Assembly: GCF_902158555.1 (NCBI RefSeq)
Contig: NZ_CABGGS010000012.1
Coordinates: forward strand, 110,880 to 174,879
Reading direction: 5' to 3'
DNA from: Klebsiella spallanzanii
GTDB lineage: Bacteria; Pseudomonadota; Gammaproteobacteria; Enterobacterales; Enterobacteriaceae
Length of the DNA stretch: 64,000 nucleotides
The notes below the pieces were generated by a model that searched no databases, was not told where the DNA came from, and worked only from the letters and a program-made list of their open reading frames with translations. This document shows positions 12,418-27,593 of the stretch, in pieces. Every line of letters starts with the position of its first letter. The stretch's first letter is position 1. The translations under genes and the position numbers were made by a program.

Positions 12418-13917
12418 ATGGCTCAATCACATTTACTGGCAGAAAGAATTTCCCGGCTCAGCGCCGCCCTGGAAAAAGGACTCTTTGAACGCAGCCACGC
12501 AATACGCCTTTGTCTACTTGCGGCACTCAGCGGCGAGAGCGTTTTTCTGCTCGGCCCGCCGGGCATCGCCAAAAGCCTGATTGCCCGTCGCCTCAAGTTC
12601 GCCTTCAAGCAGGCTCGCGCGTTTGAATACCTGATGACCCGCTTTTCCACGCCGGAAGAAGTATTTGGCCCGCTCTCCATTCAGGCGCTGAAAGATGAAG
12701 GACGTTACGAGCGTTTGACCGCCGGTTATCTTCCGGAGGCCGAAATTGTTTTTCTCGATGAGATCTGGAAAGCTGGCCCGGCAATCCTCAACACGCTACT
12801 GACGGCAATAAACGAGCGCCATTTCCGCAATGGGGCGACCGAAGAGAAAATCCCCATGCGCCTGCTGGTGGCAGCATCGAACGAGCTTCCAGAGGCGGAC
12901 AACAGCCTGGAAGCCTTATACGATCGTATGCTTATTCGTTTGTGGCTGGATAAGGTACAGGATAAAACCAACTTCCGCTCAATGCTGATAAGCCAACAGG
13001 ACGAGAACAGTAACCCTGTCCCGGAGAATTTGCAGGTCAGCGACGAAGAATTCCTGCAATGGCAGCAGGATATCGGCAGCGTGAAGCTACCGGACAGCGT
13101 TTTTGAACTGATTTTTCAGCTGCGCCAGCAGCTTGATACGTTACCAAACGCGCCCTATGTCTCCGATCGCCGCTGGAAAAAAGCCATCCGTCTGTTACAA
13201 GCCAGCGCCTTCTTCAGCGGCCGCGATACCATTGCCCCAATTGACCTGATCCTGCTGAAGGATTGCCTGTGGCACAATATCGAGACGATGAATCTGATGT
13301 CAGCACAGCTGGAGACCTTAATGACCAGCCACGCCTGGCAGCAGCAGACGATGCTCACGCGTCTGGGGGCGATAATTCAAAGGCGAATTCAGCTTCAACA
13401 GCAGCAAAGCGATAAAACTGCGCTAAAAGTTACCCGTCTCGGCGGCATGTTTAGCCGTAAACCTCATTATGAACTACCTGCGGAAGTGCAGGATACCACG
13501 CTAACTCTGCTCCTTCAGCAGCCGCTAAAACTGCACGATTTGGAAGTAATTCATATTACGTTTATCCGTGAAGAGTTGGCTCATTGGCTGGAAAAAGGCG
13601 GTGAGATCCGCGGCAAGCTCAATGGGATTGGTTTTGCCCAGCAGTTGAATATGGATGTTGATACCAGCCAGCATCTGGTTGTGCGCGATGTCAGCTTGCA
13701 GGGTTCTCGTCTCTCCCTACCCGGTAGTGAATCACGGGAACATATGCCCACCGAAATCAGGCAACAGTTGGAGGCGCTGGACGAAGAGTGGCACCAGCAA
13801 CATAACCGCTTCAGCGAACAGCAAAAATGTCTGTTTATCCCCAGCGAATGGCTGGGGCGTATTGAAGCCAGCCTACAGGACGTTGGGGCGCAGATTAAAC
13901 AGGCGCGCCAGTCATGA
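12418..13917 (+). CDS. ravA: MoxR-family AAA+ ATPase RavA
   Basis: Regulatory ATPase of 499 residues (E. coli 498). The AAA+ module covers about residues 1-300, with Walker A GPPGIAKS near residue 43, Walker [11 protein letters not shown] near 110 and the sensor-1 region [13 protein letters not shown]. The C-terminal part carries the discontinuous LARA domain that in E. coli binds the inducible lysine decarboxylase LdcI. RavA works with ViaA and has been linked to respiratory complexes and aminoglycoside sensitivity. Its stop overlaps the viaA start by 4 nt. Confidence 0.96.
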   Translation: MAQSHLLAERISRLSAALEKGLFERSHAIRLCLLAALSGESVFLLGPPGIAKSLIARRLKFAFKQARAFEYLMTRFSTPEEVFGPLSIQALKDEGRYERLTAGYLPEAEIVFLDEIWKAGPAILNTLLTAINERHFRNGATEEKIPMRLLVAASNELPEADNSLEALYDRMLIRLWLDKVQDKTNFRSMLISQQDENSNPVPENLQVSDEEFLQWQQDIGSVKLPDSVFELIFQLRQQLDTLPNAPYVSDRRWKKAIRLLQASAFFSGRDTIAPIDLILLKDCLWHNIETMNLMSAQLETLMTSHAWQQQTMLTRLGAIIQRRIQLQQQQSDKTALKVTRLGGMFSRKPHYELPAEVQDTTLTLLLQQPLKLHDLEVIHITFIREELAHWLEKGGEIRGKLNGIGFAQQLNMDVDTSQHLVVRDVSLQGSRLSLPGSESREHMPTEIRQQLEALDEEWHQQHNRFSEQQKCLFIPSEWLGRIEASLQDVGAQIKQARQS

Positions 13918-15362
13918 CCCTGGATATGCTGAATGTCATGCTGGCAGTCGGCGAAGAGGGAATGATCGATGAGATGCTGCTGGCACTGCTGGCGGCGCCT
14001 CAGCTAGCCATTTTCTTTGAAAAATTTCCGCGGCTCAAAAACATTATCGCCGCCGACATTCCACGTTGGCGTGAGGCGGTGAGATCGCGGCTAAAAGAGA
14101 CTCATATCCCTCCCGAACTGGATGCGGAAGTTCAGTGCTATCAGCAGTCTCAGCGTCTTTCCACCTCGCAGTTTATCGTTCAGCTTCCACAAATACTGAA
14201 CCAGCTACACAGACTCCATTCCCCTTTTGCCAGCCAGGCGCAGCAACTGGTGGATAACAACCACTCCTTTACGCCAGCGCTGCACACGTTATTCCTACAG
14301 CGCTGGCGTCTGAGTCTGGTCGTGCAGGCGACCTCTCTCAATCAGCAACTGCTGGATGAAGAGCGCGAGCAGCTGCTGAGCGAAGTCCAGGAACGTATGA
14401 CCCTCAGCGGTCAGCTGGAGCCGGTGCTGGTGGAAAATGACAATGCGGCGGGACACCTGTGGGATATGAGCGCCGGCGAACTAAAACGCGGCGATTATCA
14501 GCTGATCGTTCGCTACGGGGATTTTTTGACTCAACAGCCAGAGTTAATGCAGCTGGCCGAACAGCTTGGACGGTCGCGTGAAGCGAAAGCGGTGCCGAAG
14601 AAAGATGCGCCAATGGAGACCTTCCGCAGCCTGGTAAGAGAACCAGCCACCGTACCGGAACAGGTCGACGGACTCCAGCAGAGCGACGATATTTTGCGTC
14701 TGCTGCCGCCGGAGCTTGCCACCCTGGGCATTACCGAGCTGGAGTTTGAATTCTATCGCAAGCTGGTGGAAAAACAGCTACTGACCTATCGACTACACGG
14801 CGATGCGTGGAAGGAAAAGATAACAGAACGCCCAGTCACTCGTCAGGATTTTGATGAACAGCCGCGAGGGCCGTTTATCGTCTGCGTCGATACTTCCGGC
14901 TCAATGGGCGGATTTAATGAACAGTGCGCTAAGGCCTTTTGCCTGGCGCTAATGCGGGTAGCGCTGGCGGATAACCGCCGCTGCTTCATTATGCTGTTTT
15001 CCAGCGAAGTGGTGCATTACGAACTCACTGGCCCCCAAGGTCTGGAACAGGCGATCCGTTTCTTAAGCCAGCGTTTTCGCGGCGGTACCGATCTGGCCAG
15101 CTGCTTCCGGGCCGTCATTGAGCGCATGCAGAACCCGCAGTGGGTAGATGCTGATGCAGTGGTGATTTCTGATTTTATTGCCCAGCGATTGCCGGATGAG
15201 GTGATCAATAAGGTGGGAGAGCTACAGCATAAACATCAGCACCGTTTTCATGCGGTGGCGATGTCGGTACACGGCAAGCCCGGTATCATGCGCATTTTCG
15301 ATCATATCTGGCGCTTTGATACCGGGTTACGTAGCCGCCTGCTGCGACGCTGGCGGCGTTAA
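13914..15362 (+). CDS. viaA: VWA-domain protein ViaA, partner of RavA
   Basis: Product of 482 residues (E. coli 483). The N-terminal two-thirds is helical and family-specific. The C-terminal part is a von Willebrand factor A domain with an intact MIDAS motif DTSGSMGG near residue 325 and the later GGTDLASC element. It stimulates the ATPase of RavA. The 4-nt overlap with ravA indicates coupled translation. It converges on asnA with 6 nt between stop codons. Confidence 0.96.
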   Translation: MTLDMLNVMLAVGEEGMIDEMLLALLAAPQLAIFFEKFPRLKNIIAADIPRWREAVRSRLKETHIPPELDAEVQCYQQSQRLSTSQFIVQLPQILNQLHRLHSPFASQAQQLVDNNHSFTPALHTLFLQRWRLSLVVQATSLNQQLLDEEREQLLSEVQERMTLSGQLEPVLVENDNAAGHLWDMSAGELKRGDYQLIVRYGDFLTQQPELMQLAEQLGRSREAKAVPKKDAPMETFRSLVREPATVPEQVDGLQQSDDILRLLPPELATLGITELEFEFYRKLVEKQLLTYRLHGDAWKEKITERPVTRQDFDEQPRGPFIVCVDTSGSMGGFNEQCAKAFCLALMRVALADNRRCFIMLFSSEVVHYELTGPQGLEQAIRFLSQRFRGGTDLASCFRAVIERMQNPQWVDADAVVISDFIAQRLPDEVINKVGELQHKHQHRFHAVAMSVHGKPGIMRIFDHIWRFDTGLRSRLLRRWRR

Positions 15363-15368
15363 CAGCAA

Positions 15369-16361
15369 CTAAAGAAGAGCAGCAACGCTTTGACGAATCT
15401 GCGTTGGCCATACGCCGCACTGTACCTGGCCGATATGGTCAAGCTGCAGGAGCAGCATCGTCAAACGAGATTGACCAATACCGCCGCCAATAGTCTGCGG
15501 CATTTCTCCGCGCAACAGCGCCTGGTGCCATTCCAGCTTCAGACGATCTTCATCACCGGTGATGGCAAGCTGGCGTTTCAGCGCTTCAGCATCAACACGG
15601 ATGCCCATTGAAGAGAGCTCGAACGCATCTTCCAGAACCGGGTTCCATACCAGAATATCGCCGTTCAGACCCGCAAAGCCTTCTGCAGCAGGCGTGCTCC
15701 AGTCATCATAATCTGGCGCACGCACATCGTGACGCTGACCATCAGACAGTTTGCCGCCAATGCCGATCAGGAATACCGCACCCAGCTCTTTAGCGATCGC
15801 CCGCTCGCGGCCTTTGGCATCAAGATCAGGATAGCGACTGAGCAGCTCCTCGCTATGGACAAACTGGATCGTCTCCGGCAGGAACGGCGTCAAGCCGAAC
15901 TCTTTACTGACGGCAGCTTCAGTCGCCTTGATCCCTGCATAGATCGCTTCAACGGTTGATTTCAGCGTTCCGCCGTGGCGTTCTTCGTCACCCATTACAC
16001 GCTCCCAGTCCCACTGGTCAACGTAAACGGAATGGATGGCGGTTAACCGGTCTTCATCGGGGCGAAGGGCCTTCATGTGCGTGTACAGCCCTTCACCCGC
16101 GCTGAAGTCGTGTTGTCCCAGGGTTTGACGCTTCCACTTCGCCAGTGAATGAACCACTTCGAACTGGGCGTCTGGCAGTGTTTTCACTTTAACCTGAACC
16201 GCTTTTTCGCAACCAGAAAGGTTATCCTGAGTCCCATCCCCCACGCGGCTTAAGATCGGCGCCTGAACTTCGATCAGGCCGAGCTTCTCTTCAAGCTGAC
16301 GGGAAAAGTGAGACTTAACGAAACTAATCTGGCGTTGTTTTGCGATGTATGCGGTTTTCAT
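15369..16361 (-). CDS. asnA: Ammonia-dependent aspartate-ammonia ligase (asparagine synthetase A)
   Basis: Makes asparagine from aspartate, ammonia and ATP. The 330-residue product has the class II aminoacyl-tRNA-synthetase-like fold typical of AsnA. Characteristic stretches are [18 protein letters not shown] near residue 40 and, at the C-terminus, [16 protein letters not shown], which is motif 3 for ATP binding. It is divergently transcribed from asnC across a 152-bp region, where AsnC is expected to activate it when asparagine is scarce. The order asnA-asnC-mioC-oriC is the enterobacterial standard. Confidence 0.97.
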   Translation of the reverse strand: MKTAYIAKQRQISFVKSHFSRQLEEKLGLIEVQAPILSRVGDGTQDNLSGCEKAVQVKVKTLPDAQFEVVHSLAKWKRQTLGQHDFSAGEGLYTHMKALRPDEDRLTAIHSVYVDQWDWERVMGDEERHGGTLKSTVEAIYAGIKATEAAVSKEFGLTPFLPETIQFVHSEELLSRYPDLDAKGRERAIAKELGAVFLIGIGGKLSDGQRHDVRAPDYDDWSTPAAEGFAGLNGDILVWNPVLEDAFELSSMGIRVDAEALKRQLAITGDEDRLKLEWHQALLRGEMPQTIGGGIGQSRLTMLLLQLDHIGQVQCGVWPTQIRQSVAALL

Positions 16362-16513
16362 TTTTTATTACTCCTGCGTCCTGTTGCCATTGATTAAGCA
16401 ACAAAACAGGGCTGCAATTCAATAATCAAACAACAAAAAGCCTCCATCGATTTTAATACGTTAATATAAGGCGCTAAAATAGAGTGATTCATCAAACTTC
16501 ATAAGAAAAACCT

Positions 16514-16972
16514 ATGGAAAATTATCAAATCGACAATCTGGACCGCGGCATCCTCGAAGCTTTAATGGCCAATGCGCGTACCGCCTATGCCGAACTGGCG
16601 AAACAGTTTGGCGTCAGTCCCGGGACAATCCACGTTCGCGTAGAGAAAATGAAGCAGGCTGGAATTATTACCGGCGCGCGTATCGACGTCAGTCCAAAAC
16701 AGCTGGGTTACGATGTGGGCTGTTTTATCGGCATTATTCTGAAGAGCGCGAAAGACTATCCGTCCGCGCTGGCCAGACTGAACAGCCTGGATGAGGTTAC
16801 TGAAGCGTATTACACCACCGGCCACTACAGTATCTTTATAAAAGTGATGTGCCGATCGATTGATGCCCTTCAGCATGTACTTATCAACAAGATCCAAACA
16901 ATTGATGAAATTCAGTCCACTGAGACATTGATCGTCCTGCAGAACCCGATTATGCGTACTATCCGCCCATAA
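16514..16972 (+). CDS. asnC: Transcriptional regulator AsnC (Lrp/AsnC family)
   Basis: Regulator of 152 residues. The N-terminal helix-turn-helix (AELAKQFGVSPGTIHVRVEK, residues about 26-45) is followed by the RAM ligand-binding domain, where the TTGHYSIFIKVMC segment is typical of family members that bind an amino acid. In E. coli it activates asnA in response to low asparagine and autoregulates. A terminator hairpin overlaps the 3' end of the gene. Confidence 0.97.
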   Translation: MENYQIDNLDRGILEALMANARTAYAELAKQFGVSPGTIHVRVEKMKQAGIITGARIDVSPKQLGYDVGCFIGIILKSAKDYPSALARLNSLDEVTEAYYTTGHYSIFIKVMCRSIDALQHVLINKIQTIDEIQSTETLIVLQNPIMRTIRP

Positions 16973-16985
16973 TCGGGCTTTTTAA
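16945..16985 (+). terminator. asnC terminator overlapping the end of the coding region
   Basis: CCCGATTATG (16945-16954) pairs perfectly with CATAATCGGG (16968-16977), followed by CTTTTTAA. The 5' arm lies within the last asnC codons. It separates asnC from mioC, so mioC needs its own promoter. A DnaA-box-like TTTTCCACA (16994-17002) lies just downstream, consistent with DnaA control of mioC. Confidence 0.85.
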
Positions 16986-17063
16986 TCCCACATTTTTCCA
17001 CAGGTAGATCCCAGCTCGCTCACAGCGTACAATACGCCACTCTGAATAGTTGGGCGGGCGATC

Positions 17064-17504
17064 ATGGCAGACATAACTCTTATCAGCGGCAGCACTCTGG
17101 GCAGCGCGGAATATGTATCAGAACATCTGGCGGAAAAGCTGGAAGAGGCTGGTCACAGCGCCACTATCCAGCACGGTCCGCTGATTGAAGATCTGCAAGC
17201 GCAAGGGATCTGGTTGGTTATCTCCTCTACTCATGGTGCAGGCGATATTCCCGACAATCTGCTGCCCTTCTATGAAGCGCTTCAGGAGAAGCAGGTCGAT
17301 CTTTCTGCGGTCCATTTTGGCGCAGTCGGCATAGGCAGCCGTGAATACGATACCTTCTGCGGCGCGATTGATAAGCTCGAGACGGCACTTAAAGCCTGCG
17401 GAGCAAAACAGATTGGCGAAACGCTAAAAATTAACGTCCTCGAGCATGAAATTCCTGAAGATCCGGCCGAGATTTGGCTGGGATCCTGGAAAAATCTGCT
17501 CTGA
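17064..17504 (+). CDS. mioC: FMN-binding protein MioC (flavodoxin-like)
   Basis: Flavodoxin-fold protein of 146 residues, next to oriC as in E. coli. The FMN phosphate-binding loop is seen in LISGSTLGSAEYVSEHLA (residues about 5-22), and the SSTHGAGDIPDN and GSREYDTFC segments are flavin-ring loops. E. coli MioC has been implicated in biotin synthase activity. Transcription from mioC runs into oriC and is known to influence initiation in E. coli. Confidence 0.96.
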   Translation: MADITLISGSTLGSAEYVSEHLAEKLEEAGHSATIQHGPLIEDLQAQGIWLVISSTHGAGDIPDNLLPFYEALQEKQVDLSAVHFGAVGIGSREYDTFCGAIDKLETALKACGAKQIGETLKINVLEHEIPEDPAEIWLGSWKNLL

Positions 17505-17514
17505 GAATTGTAAA

Positions 17515-17800
17515 GATCATACTTTCTTCTGTGGATAACTATGCTTAAAAGCTTGGATCAACCGGTAGTTATCCAAAGAATAACCGTTGACTGATTTTTG
17601 TGCTGTGCATAACCCTTCATTTTGATCCCAGCTTATACGGACCAGGATCACCGATCATTCACAGTTAGTGATCCTTATTAAGCACTTGATCTTAAATTGC
17701 GGATCTGACTTATCCACAAGGCAAGCCGATCCTAATAAGAGATCACAATAAAACAGATCTCTAAATAAAAGATCTTCTTTTTAATACTCAGGATCCCGGA
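17515..17800. other. oriC: Chromosomal replication origin oriC
   Basis: The mioC-mnmG spacer carries the complete enterobacterial origin layout, reversed relative to the usual drawing. DnaA boxes: R4 TGTGGATAA (17530-17538), R2 TTATCCAAA (17569-17577), R3-like TGTGCATAA (17604-17612) and R1 TTATCCACA (17710-17718). Three AT-rich 13-mers form the unwinding element at 17732-17744, 17747-17759 and 17762-17774, each containing GATC. About a dozen GATC Dam/SeqA sites are spread across the region. The unwinding element faces mnmG, as in E. coli. No open frame of note is present. Confidence 0.97.
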
Positions 17801-17886
17801 CGCTTTCTCGGAAGGCGAAAGTTGAGTAGAATCCACGGCCCGGGCTTCAATCCATTTTCAAACCGCTTTACGCGAGGCATACCACC

Positions 17887-19776
17887 ATGTTTTATCAGGA
17901 TCCTTTTGACGTCATCATCATTGGCGGGGGTCATGCAGGCACTGAGGCCGCGATGGCCGCAGCGCGAATGGGTCAACAGACTCTGCTTTTGACACACAAT
18001 ATCGACACCCTGGGGCAGATGAGCTGCAACCCGGCGATTGGCGGCATTGGGAAAGGACACCTGGTAAAAGAAGTGGATGCGCTTGGCGGCCTGATGGCGA
18101 AGGCAATTGACCATGCCGGTATCCAGTTTAGGATACTAAACGCGAGCAAAGGCCCGGCAGTTCGGGCTACCCGCGCTCAGGCAGACCGTGTGCTCTATCG
18201 CCAGGCTGTACGCACCGCGCTGGAAAACCAGCCGAACCTGATGATCTTCCAACAGGCTGTTGAGGATCTGATTGTTGAAAACGATCGCGTTGTCGGCGCA
18301 GTTACCCAAATGGGGCTGAAATTCCGTGCCAAAGCGGTTGTGCTGACTGTCGGGACGTTCCTCGACGGCAAGATCCATATCGGTCTGGATAACTACAGCG
18401 GCGGCCGTGCTGGCGATCCTCCATCGATCCCCTTGTCCCGGCGTTTGCGTGAACTGCCGCTACGCGTCAGCCGCCTGAAAACCGGTACTCCGCCACGCAT
18501 TGATGCGAGAACTATCGACTTCGGCGTTCTGGCTCAGCAGCACGGCGATAATCCGATGCCGGTCTTCTCGTTTATGGGCGATGCTTCCCAGCATCCGCGC
18601 CAGGTACCGTGCTATGTCACGCATACCAACGAGAAAACCCATGACGTGATCCGCAATAACCTCGATCGCAGCCCGATGTACGCCGGTGTGATTGAAGGTA
18701 TCGGCCCGCGTTATTGCCCGTCGATCGAAGACAAGGTGATGCGCTTTGCCGATCGTAACCAGCACCAGATTTTTCTGGAGCCGGAAGGTCTGACATCCAA
18801 TGAAATTTACCCAAACGGCATTTCTACCAGCCTGCCGTTTGATGTCCAGATGCAAATCGTCCGCTCAATGCAGGGGATGGAAAATGCAAAAATCGTTCGC
18901 CCTGGCTACGCTATTGAGTACGATTTCTTTGACCCGCGTGACCTGAAACCGACGCTGGAAAGCAAATTTATTCATGGTTTATTCTTCGCAGGCCAGATTA
19001 ACGGCACTACCGGTTACGAAGAAGCTGCCGCACAGGGCCTGCTTGCAGGGCTGAATGCGGCGCGTTTCTCTGCCGAGAAAGAGGGGTGGGCGCCGGGTCG
19101 CTCTCAAGCGTATCTTGGCGTTCTGGTGGACGATCTGTGCACACTCGGTACCAAAGAGCCGTATCGCATGTTTACCTCACGTGCGGAATATCGCCTGATG
19201 CTGCGTGAAGATAACGCCGATCTGCGGCTGACTGAACAAGGCCGTGAACTGGGTCTGGTGGATGACGAACGCTGGACGCGTTTCAACGAGAAGCTGGAAA
19301 GCATTGAACGTGAACGTCAGCGCCTCAAATCCAGCTGGGTTAATCCGCTGGCGGAAAGCGCTGCGGAAGTTAACGCTCAGCTGACTGCACCTTTGTCGCG
19401 TGAAGCCAACGGTGAAGATTTGCTCCGTCGTCCGGAAATGACCTATGAACAGCTGGTGCAGCTGTCGCCTTTCTCGCCAGGTCTTGAGGACAAACAAGCG
19501 GCTGAACAAGTGGAAATTCAGGTAAAATACGAAGGTTACATCGCACGCCAGCAGGATGAGATCGAAAAACAGCAGCGCAATGAGAACACTTTACTGCCTG
19601 CCACTCTTGATTACCGCCAGGTAAACGGATTGTCGAATGAGGTGATTGCCAAGTTAAACGACCATAAGCCGTCTTCGATAGGGCAGGCATCGCGTATTTC
19701 TGGTATTACGCCTGCGGCAATCTCAATTTTGCTGGTGTGGTTGAAAAAACAGGGAATGCTGCGCCGTAGCGCCTGA
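17887..19776 (+). CDS. mnmG: tRNA uridine-5-carboxymethylaminomethyl modification enzyme MnmG (GidA)
   Basis: FAD-dependent enzyme of 629 residues, the E. coli length. With MnmE (encoded at 51980-53344 here) it installs the cmnm5 group on wobble uridine of several tRNAs. The N-terminal Rossmann motif [15 protein letters not shown] (residues about 13-27) binds [17 protein letters not shown] near residue 47 and the [14 protein letters not shown] segment near residue 370 are GidA signatures. It is the first gene right of oriC and is followed by rsmG. Confidence 0.98.
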   Translation: MFYQDPFDVIIIGGGHAGTEAAMAAARMGQQTLLLTHNIDTLGQMSCNPAIGGIGKGHLVKEVDALGGLMAKAIDHAGIQFRILNASKGPAVRATRAQADRVLYRQAVRTALENQPNLMIFQQAVEDLIVENDRVVGAVTQMGLKFRAKAVVLTVGTFLDGKIHIGLDNYSGGRAGDPPSIPLSRRLRELPLRVSRLKTGTPPRIDARTIDFGVLAQQHGDNPMPVFSFMGDASQHPRQVPCYVTHTNEKTHDVIRNNLDRSPMYAGVIEGIGPRYCPSIEDKVMRFADRNQHQIFLEPEGLTSNEIYPNGISTSLPFDVQMQIVRSMQGMENAKIVRPGYAIEYDFFDPRDLKPTLESKFIHGLFFAGQINGTTGYEEAAAQGLLAGLNAARFSAEKEGWAPGRSQAYLGVLVDDLCTLGTKEPYRMFTSRAEYRLMLREDNADLRLTEQGRELGLVDDERWTRFNEKLESIERERQRLKSSWVNPLAESAAEVNAQLTAPLSREANGEDLLRRPEMTYEQLVQLSPFSPGLEDKQAAEQVEIQVKYEGYIARQQDEIEKQQRNENTLLPATLDYRQVNGLSNEVIAKLNDHKPSSIGQASRISGITPAAISILLVWLKKQGMLRRSA

Positions 19777-19797
19777 ATTTCCCTGAACGATACATTT

Positions 19798-19863
19798 GGC
19801 GGATAGCGCATCAGATATCCGCCTGGTTAATATCTCAGCCCGGTAAGCGCATCGCCTCCGGGC
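19798..19863. repeat. Two REP-like hairpins between mnmG and rsmG
   Basis: GGCGGATA...TATCCGCC (19798-19823) and GCCCGGTAAGCGC...CTCCGGGC (19838-19863) form two GC-rich stem-loops in the 113-bp spacer. The second matches the REP (repetitive extragenic palindrome) pattern. Neither has a U-tract, so mRNA stabilisation is likelier than termination. Confidence 0.7.
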
Positions 19864-19889
19864 TCATTGTTTTTAAACAGGTACCAAAC

Positions 19890-20513
19890 GTGCTCAACAA
19901 ACTTTCTCGTCTGCTTGATGAAGCGGGTATTTCACTTACCGATCACCAGAAAAACCAGCTGGTTGCCTATGTGGGCATGCTGGATAAGTGGAATAAGGCC
20001 TATAACCTGACCTCGGTTCGCGATCCAGGCGAGATGCTGGTACGCCACGTTCTCGATAGTATTATTGTTGCGCCATATCTTGAAGGAACACGTTTTATCG
20101 ACGTGGGTACTGGACCAGGGCTGCCGGGGATCCCGCTGGCTATCGTACGTCCTGAATCCCATTTCACCTTACTGGACAGCCTTGGCAAACGTGTGCGCTT
20201 CCTCCGACAGGTCCAGCATGAGCTAAAACTGGAGAACATCACCCCGGTACAAAGTCGTGTGGAGGAGTTTCCGGCAGAGCCGCCGTTTGATGGCGTGATT
20301 AGCCGCGCATTTGCGTCTCTGAATGACATGGTGAGCTGGTGCCATCATTTACCCGCAGAAAACGGACACTTCTATGCGCTCAAAGGTTTAGCGCAGGAAG
20401 AGGAAATGGCAAATCTACCGGAAGGGTACGTCATTAATGACGTTTTTGAACTGCATGTTCCTCAGTTGGAAGGGGAGCGTCACCTGGTGGTGATTCAGCC
20501 AAAAATGATTTAA
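19890..20513 (+). CDS. rsmG: 16S rRNA m7G527 methyltransferase RsmG (GidB)
   Basis: SAM-dependent methyltransferase of 207 residues that modifies G527 of 16S rRNA; its loss gives low-level streptomycin resistance in E. coli. The SAM-binding motif [16 protein letters not shown] is near residue 70, and [15 protein letters not shown] near residue 135 is conserved. The start codon is GTG or the listed ATG-equivalent at 19890 (GTGCTCAACAAA). It follows mnmG by 113 bp. Confidence 0.97.
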   Translation: MLNKLSRLLDEAGISLTDHQKNQLVAYVGMLDKWNKAYNLTSVRDPGEMLVRHVLDSIIVAPYLEGTRFIDVGTGPGLPGIPLAIVRPESHFTLLDSLGKRVRFLRQVQHELKLENITPVQSRVEEFPAEPPFDGVISRAFASLNDMVSWCHHLPAENGHFYALKGLAQEEEMANLPEGYVINDVFELHVPQLEGERHLVVIQPKMI

Positions 20514-21129
20514 TTTTTATCAAAAAATGTGAAAAAAAGATGGGCCGTGCATGTTACAAAAATAAAAGTCACGGCAGGTTATTACTGGACTATCTTTAAC
20601 CATGATTTCACTATGGTTTTTCTTTCTGTTAACTTTGCCTTGTTACTTTACCGGCAGAATAGTCAACATTGAAAATATCAGGACGCTAAAAATCGTGCTG
20701 CTTACGCTTCATACTGATGTTAAATATTTATTATGAATGTCAATAAAAGGTTTTTATTGTATGTGGGATTGTTTTAGAAAGAATGCCCACTTTTTATGTT
20801 GAATATCAAACGGATAAATTTTTAAGTTTTATGTACAGAATTAATTCGATTTCACTAAAAATGTCTATTATGTGATCTGATGCACGCTTTAATTGCCGTG
20901 TTTTCGCGTTATTTGCAGTTTTGCATGACTGCTCACAGATCGGTGAAATGCATGAAAAGTTGTCTGTCGGAAAATAATTAAACATTTATTCACTATTTTG
21001 CTACTTATTGTTTGAAATCACGGGGCGTCACCGTATAATTTGTCCGCTTTTTGATGCTTGACTCTTCGTCTTAAAGGACGTTTTATACGACACGCGACAT
21101 ACCTCGAAGGGAGCAGGAGTAAAAACGTG
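20514..21129 (+). promoter_or_regulatory. rsmG-atpI spacer with atp operon promoter
   Basis: A/T-rich 616-bp non-coding region. A weak terminator hairpin (AACCAT/ATGGTT, 20598-20618, then TTT) follows rsmG. An 8-bp perfect palindrome CAATAAAA-GGT-TTTTATTG lies at 20741-20759. The likely atp promoter is TTGAAA (21012-21017), a 16-bp spacer and TATAAT (21034-21039), closely resembling the E. coli unc promoter. I see no coding sequence in it. Confidence 0.8.
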
Positions 21130-22334
<1,205 letters not shown>

Positions 22335-22363
22335 TTTTTACCAACATACTACGTTTTAACTGA

Positions 22364-22641
<278 letters not shown>

Positions 22642-22677
22642 TAAGCCACAGAGTAATTTTTTAAGAGGTATTGTGCT

Positions 22678-23148
22678 GTGAACATGAACGCAACAATCCT
22701 CGGCCAGGCCATCGCGTTTGTTATCTTCGTATGGTTCTGCATGAAGTATGTATGGCCGCCGTTAATGGCTGCCATCGAAAAGCGCCAGAAAGAAATTTCT
22801 GACGGTTTAGCTTCTGCAGAACGCGCTAAGAAAGATTTGGACCTTGCACAGGCCAACGCGACCGACCAGCTGAAAAAAGCGAAAGCGGAAGCCCAGGTAA
22901 TCATTGAGCAAGCGAACAAGCGTCGCTCTCAGATCCTGGACGAAGCAAAAGCTGAAGCAGAACAGGAACGCACCAAAATCGTCGCACAGGCGCAGGCTGA
23001 AATCGATGCCGAACGTAAACGTGCTCGTGAGGAGCTGCGTAAGCAGGTCGCTATCCTGGCTGTTGCTGGCGCCGAGAAGATCATCGAACGTTCCGTGGAT
23101 GAAGCTGCTAACAGCGACATCGTGGATAAACTTGTCGCTGAACTGTAA
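22678..23148 (+). CDS. atpF: F1Fo ATP synthase subunit b
   Basis: Peripheral-stalk subunit, 156 residues, translated from GTG preceded by AAGAGG. One N-terminal membrane helix (residues about 5-25) is followed by a long charged coiled coil that dimerises and reaches F1. The length and the C-terminal [20 protein letters not shown] end match E. coli. Confidence 0.98.
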   Translation: MNMNATILGQAIAFVIFVWFCMKYVWPPLMAAIEKRQKEISDGLASAERAKKDLDLAQANATDQLKKAKAEAQVIIEQANKRRSQILDEAKAEAEQERTKIVAQAQAEIDAERKRAREELRKQVAILAVAGAEKIIERSVDEAANSDIVDKLVAEL

Positions 23149-23162
23149 GGAGGGAGGGGCTG

Positions 23163-23696
23163 ATGTCTGAATTTGTAACGGTAGCTCGCCCCTACGCCAA
23201 AGCAGCTTTTGACTTTGCCGTCGAACACAACAGTGTTGAACGCTGGCAGGATATGCTGGCGTTTGTCGCTGAAGTGACTAAAAACGAACAAATGGCAGAG
23301 CTACTCTCTGGTGCACTTGCACCGGAAACGCTCTCTGATGCGTTTATCGCGGTTTGTGGTGAGCAACTGGACGAAAATGGTCAAAACCTGATTCGGGTAA
23401 TGGCTGAAAATGGTCGTCTGAAAGCGCTCCCTGATGTTCTTGAGCAGTTCATTCACCTGCGCGCTGCCAGTGAGGCAACCGCAGAGGTAGAAGTTATTTC
23501 TGCCAATAAAATGAGTGAAGAACAGCTTGCGAAAATCGCCAGCGCGATGGAAAAACGTCTGTCACGCAAAGTTAAGCTGAATTGCAAAATCGATAAGTCT
23601 GTAATGGCAGGCGTAATCATCCGTTCGGGTGATATGGTCATTGATGGCAGCGTACGCGGCCGTCTTGAGCGCCTTGCAGACGTCTTGCAGTCTTAA
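23163..23696 (+). CDS. atpH: F1Fo ATP synthase subunit delta
   Basis: F1 subunit that joins the alpha3-beta3 head to the b-dimer stalk. The 177-residue product begins [19 protein letters not shown], the conserved helical N-terminal domain that binds alpha, and ends in the [10 protein letters not shown] segment. It is preceded by an excellent AAGGAGGGAGG site and lies 14 nt after atpF. Confidence 0.98.
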   Translation: MSEFVTVARPYAKAAFDFAVEHNSVERWQDMLAFVAEVTKNEQMAELLSGALAPETLSDAFIAVCGEQLDENGQNLIRVMAENGRLKALPDVLEQFIHLRAASEATAEVEVISANKMSEEQLAKIASAMEKRLSRKVKLNCKIDKSVMAGVIIRSGDMVIDGSVRGRLERLADVLQS

Positions 23697-23708
23697 GGGG
23701 ACTGGAGC

Positions 23709-25250
23709 ATGCAACTGAATTCCACCGAAATCAGCGAACTGATCAAGCAGCGCATTGCTCAGTTCAATGTTGTGAGCGAGGCTCATAACGAAGGTACTAT
23801 CGTTTCTGTTAGTGACGGTGTTATCCGTATTCACGGTCTTGCCGACTGTATGCAGGGTGAGATGATCGCTCTGCCGGGTAACCGTTACGCAATCGCACTG
23901 AACCTGGAGCGCGACTCCGTAGGTGCAGTTGTGATGGGTCCGTACGCTGACCTCGCCGAAGGCATGAAGGTCAAATGTACTGGCCGTATCCTTGAAGTAC
24001 CGGTTGGCCGTGGCCTGCTGGGCCGTGTGGTTAACACCCTGGGTGCACCGATTGATGGTAAAGGTCCGCTGGAGCACGACGGCTTCTCCGCCGTTGAAGC
24101 TATCGCTCCGGGCGTAATCGAACGTCAGTCCGTCGATCAGCCTGTACAGACCGGTTATAAATCCGTTGATGCCATGATCCCAATCGGTCGTGGCCAGCGT
24201 GAACTGATCATCGGCGACCGTCAGACCGGTAAAACCGCTCTGGCCATCGACGCCATCATCAACCAGCGTGATTCCGGCATCAAGTGCGTCTATGTGGCCA
24301 TCGGCCAGAAAGCGTCCACTATTTCTAACGTGGTACGCAAACTGGAAGAACACGGCGCGCTCGCGAACACCATTGTTGTGGTTGCAACCGCATCTGAATC
24401 TGCTGCGCTGCAATATCTGGCACCGTATGCCGGTTGCGCAATGGGTGAATACTTCCGCGACCGCGGCGAAGATGCGCTGATCATTTATGATGACCTGTCT
24501 AAACAGGCCGTTGCTTACCGTCAGATCTCCCTGCTGCTCCGCCGTCCGCCTGGACGTGAAGCATTCCCGGGCGACGTATTCTACCTCCACTCTCGTCTGC
24601 TGGAGCGTGCTGCACGTGTTAACGTCGAATACGTTGAAGCTTTCACCAAAGGTGAAGTGAAAGGTAAAACCGGTTCTCTGACTGCGCTGCCGATTATCGA
24701 AACCCAGGCGGGTGACGTTTCTGCGTTCGTTCCGACCAACGTAATTTCCATTACCGATGGTCAGATCTTCCTGGAAACCAACCTGTTCAACTCCGGTATT
24801 CGTCCTGCGGTTAACCCAGGTATCTCCGTATCCCGTGTTGGTGGTGCAGCCCAGACCAAGATCATGAAGAAACTGTCCGGTGGTATTCGTACCGCGCTGG
24901 CGCAGTATCGCGAACTGGCGGCGTTCTCCCAGTTTGCCTCTGACCTTGACGATGCAACCCGTAAGCAGCTGGACCATGGTCAGAAAGTGACTGAACTGCT
25001 GAAACAGAAACAGTATGCGCCGATGTCCGTTGCGCAGCAGTCTCTGGTTCTGTTCGCCGCAGAACGTGGTTATCTGGCGGATGTAGAGCTGGCGAAAATC
25101 GGTAGCTTCGAAGCTGCTCTGCTGGCTTATGTCGACCGTGATCACGCTCCGTTGATGCAAGAGATCAACCAGTCCGGTGGCTATAACGACGAAATCGAAG
25201 GCAAGCTGAAAGGCATCCTCGATTCCTTCAAAGCAACCCAATCCTGGTAA
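23709..25250 (+). CDS. atpA: F1Fo ATP synthase subunit alpha
   Basis: Non-catalytic nucleotide-binding F1 subunit of 513 residues, equal to E. coli. The P-loop [13 protein letters not shown] is near residue 169, and the family signature [13 protein letters not shown] with the arginine finger (SVSRVG) lies near residue 370. A 559-codon frame runs antisense through the whole gene (23562-25241) but is a coding shadow. Confidence 0.98.
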   Translation: MQLNSTEISELIKQRIAQFNVVSEAHNEGTIVSVSDGVIRIHGLADCMQGEMIALPGNRYAIALNLERDSVGAVVMGPYADLAEGMKVKCTGRILEVPVGRGLLGRVVNTLGAPIDGKGPLEHDGFSAVEAIAPGVIERQSVDQPVQTGYKSVDAMIPIGRGQRELIIGDRQTGKTALAIDAIINQRDSGIKCVYVAIGQKASTISNVVRKLEEHGALANTIVVVATASESAALQYLAPYAGCAMGEYFRDRGEDALIIYDDLSKQAVAYRQISLLLRRPPGREAFPGDVFYLHSRLLERAARVNVEYVEAFTKGEVKGKTGSLTALPIIETQAGDVSAFVPTNVISITDGQIFLETNLFNSGIRPAVNPGISVSRVGGAAQTKIMKKLSGGIRTALAQYRELAAFSQFASDLDDATRKQLDHGQKVTELLKQKQYAPMSVAQQSLVLFAAERGYLADVELAKIGSFEAALLAYVDRDHAPLMQEINQSGGYNDEIEGKLKGILDSFKATQSW

Positions 25251-25300
25251 AGTCTGGCGGCTTGCTTTAGGGCAGGCCGCAAGGCATTGAGGAGAAGCTC

Positions 25301-27573
<2,273 letters not shown>

Positions 27574-27593
27574 CGCCTTAATCGGAGGGTGAT

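Noticed and set aside
20741..20759. CAATAAAA-GGT-TTTTATTG as a terminator or mobile-element end
   Set aside because: A/T-only stem without matching partner or target duplication; the overall rsmG-atpI spacer has the size and promoter seen in E. coli.
23562..25241. 559-codon open frame antisense to atpA
   Set aside because: It is a shadow of the highly biased codon use in atpA (few stops in the complementary frame). It has no ribosome site and shows no recognisable domain.
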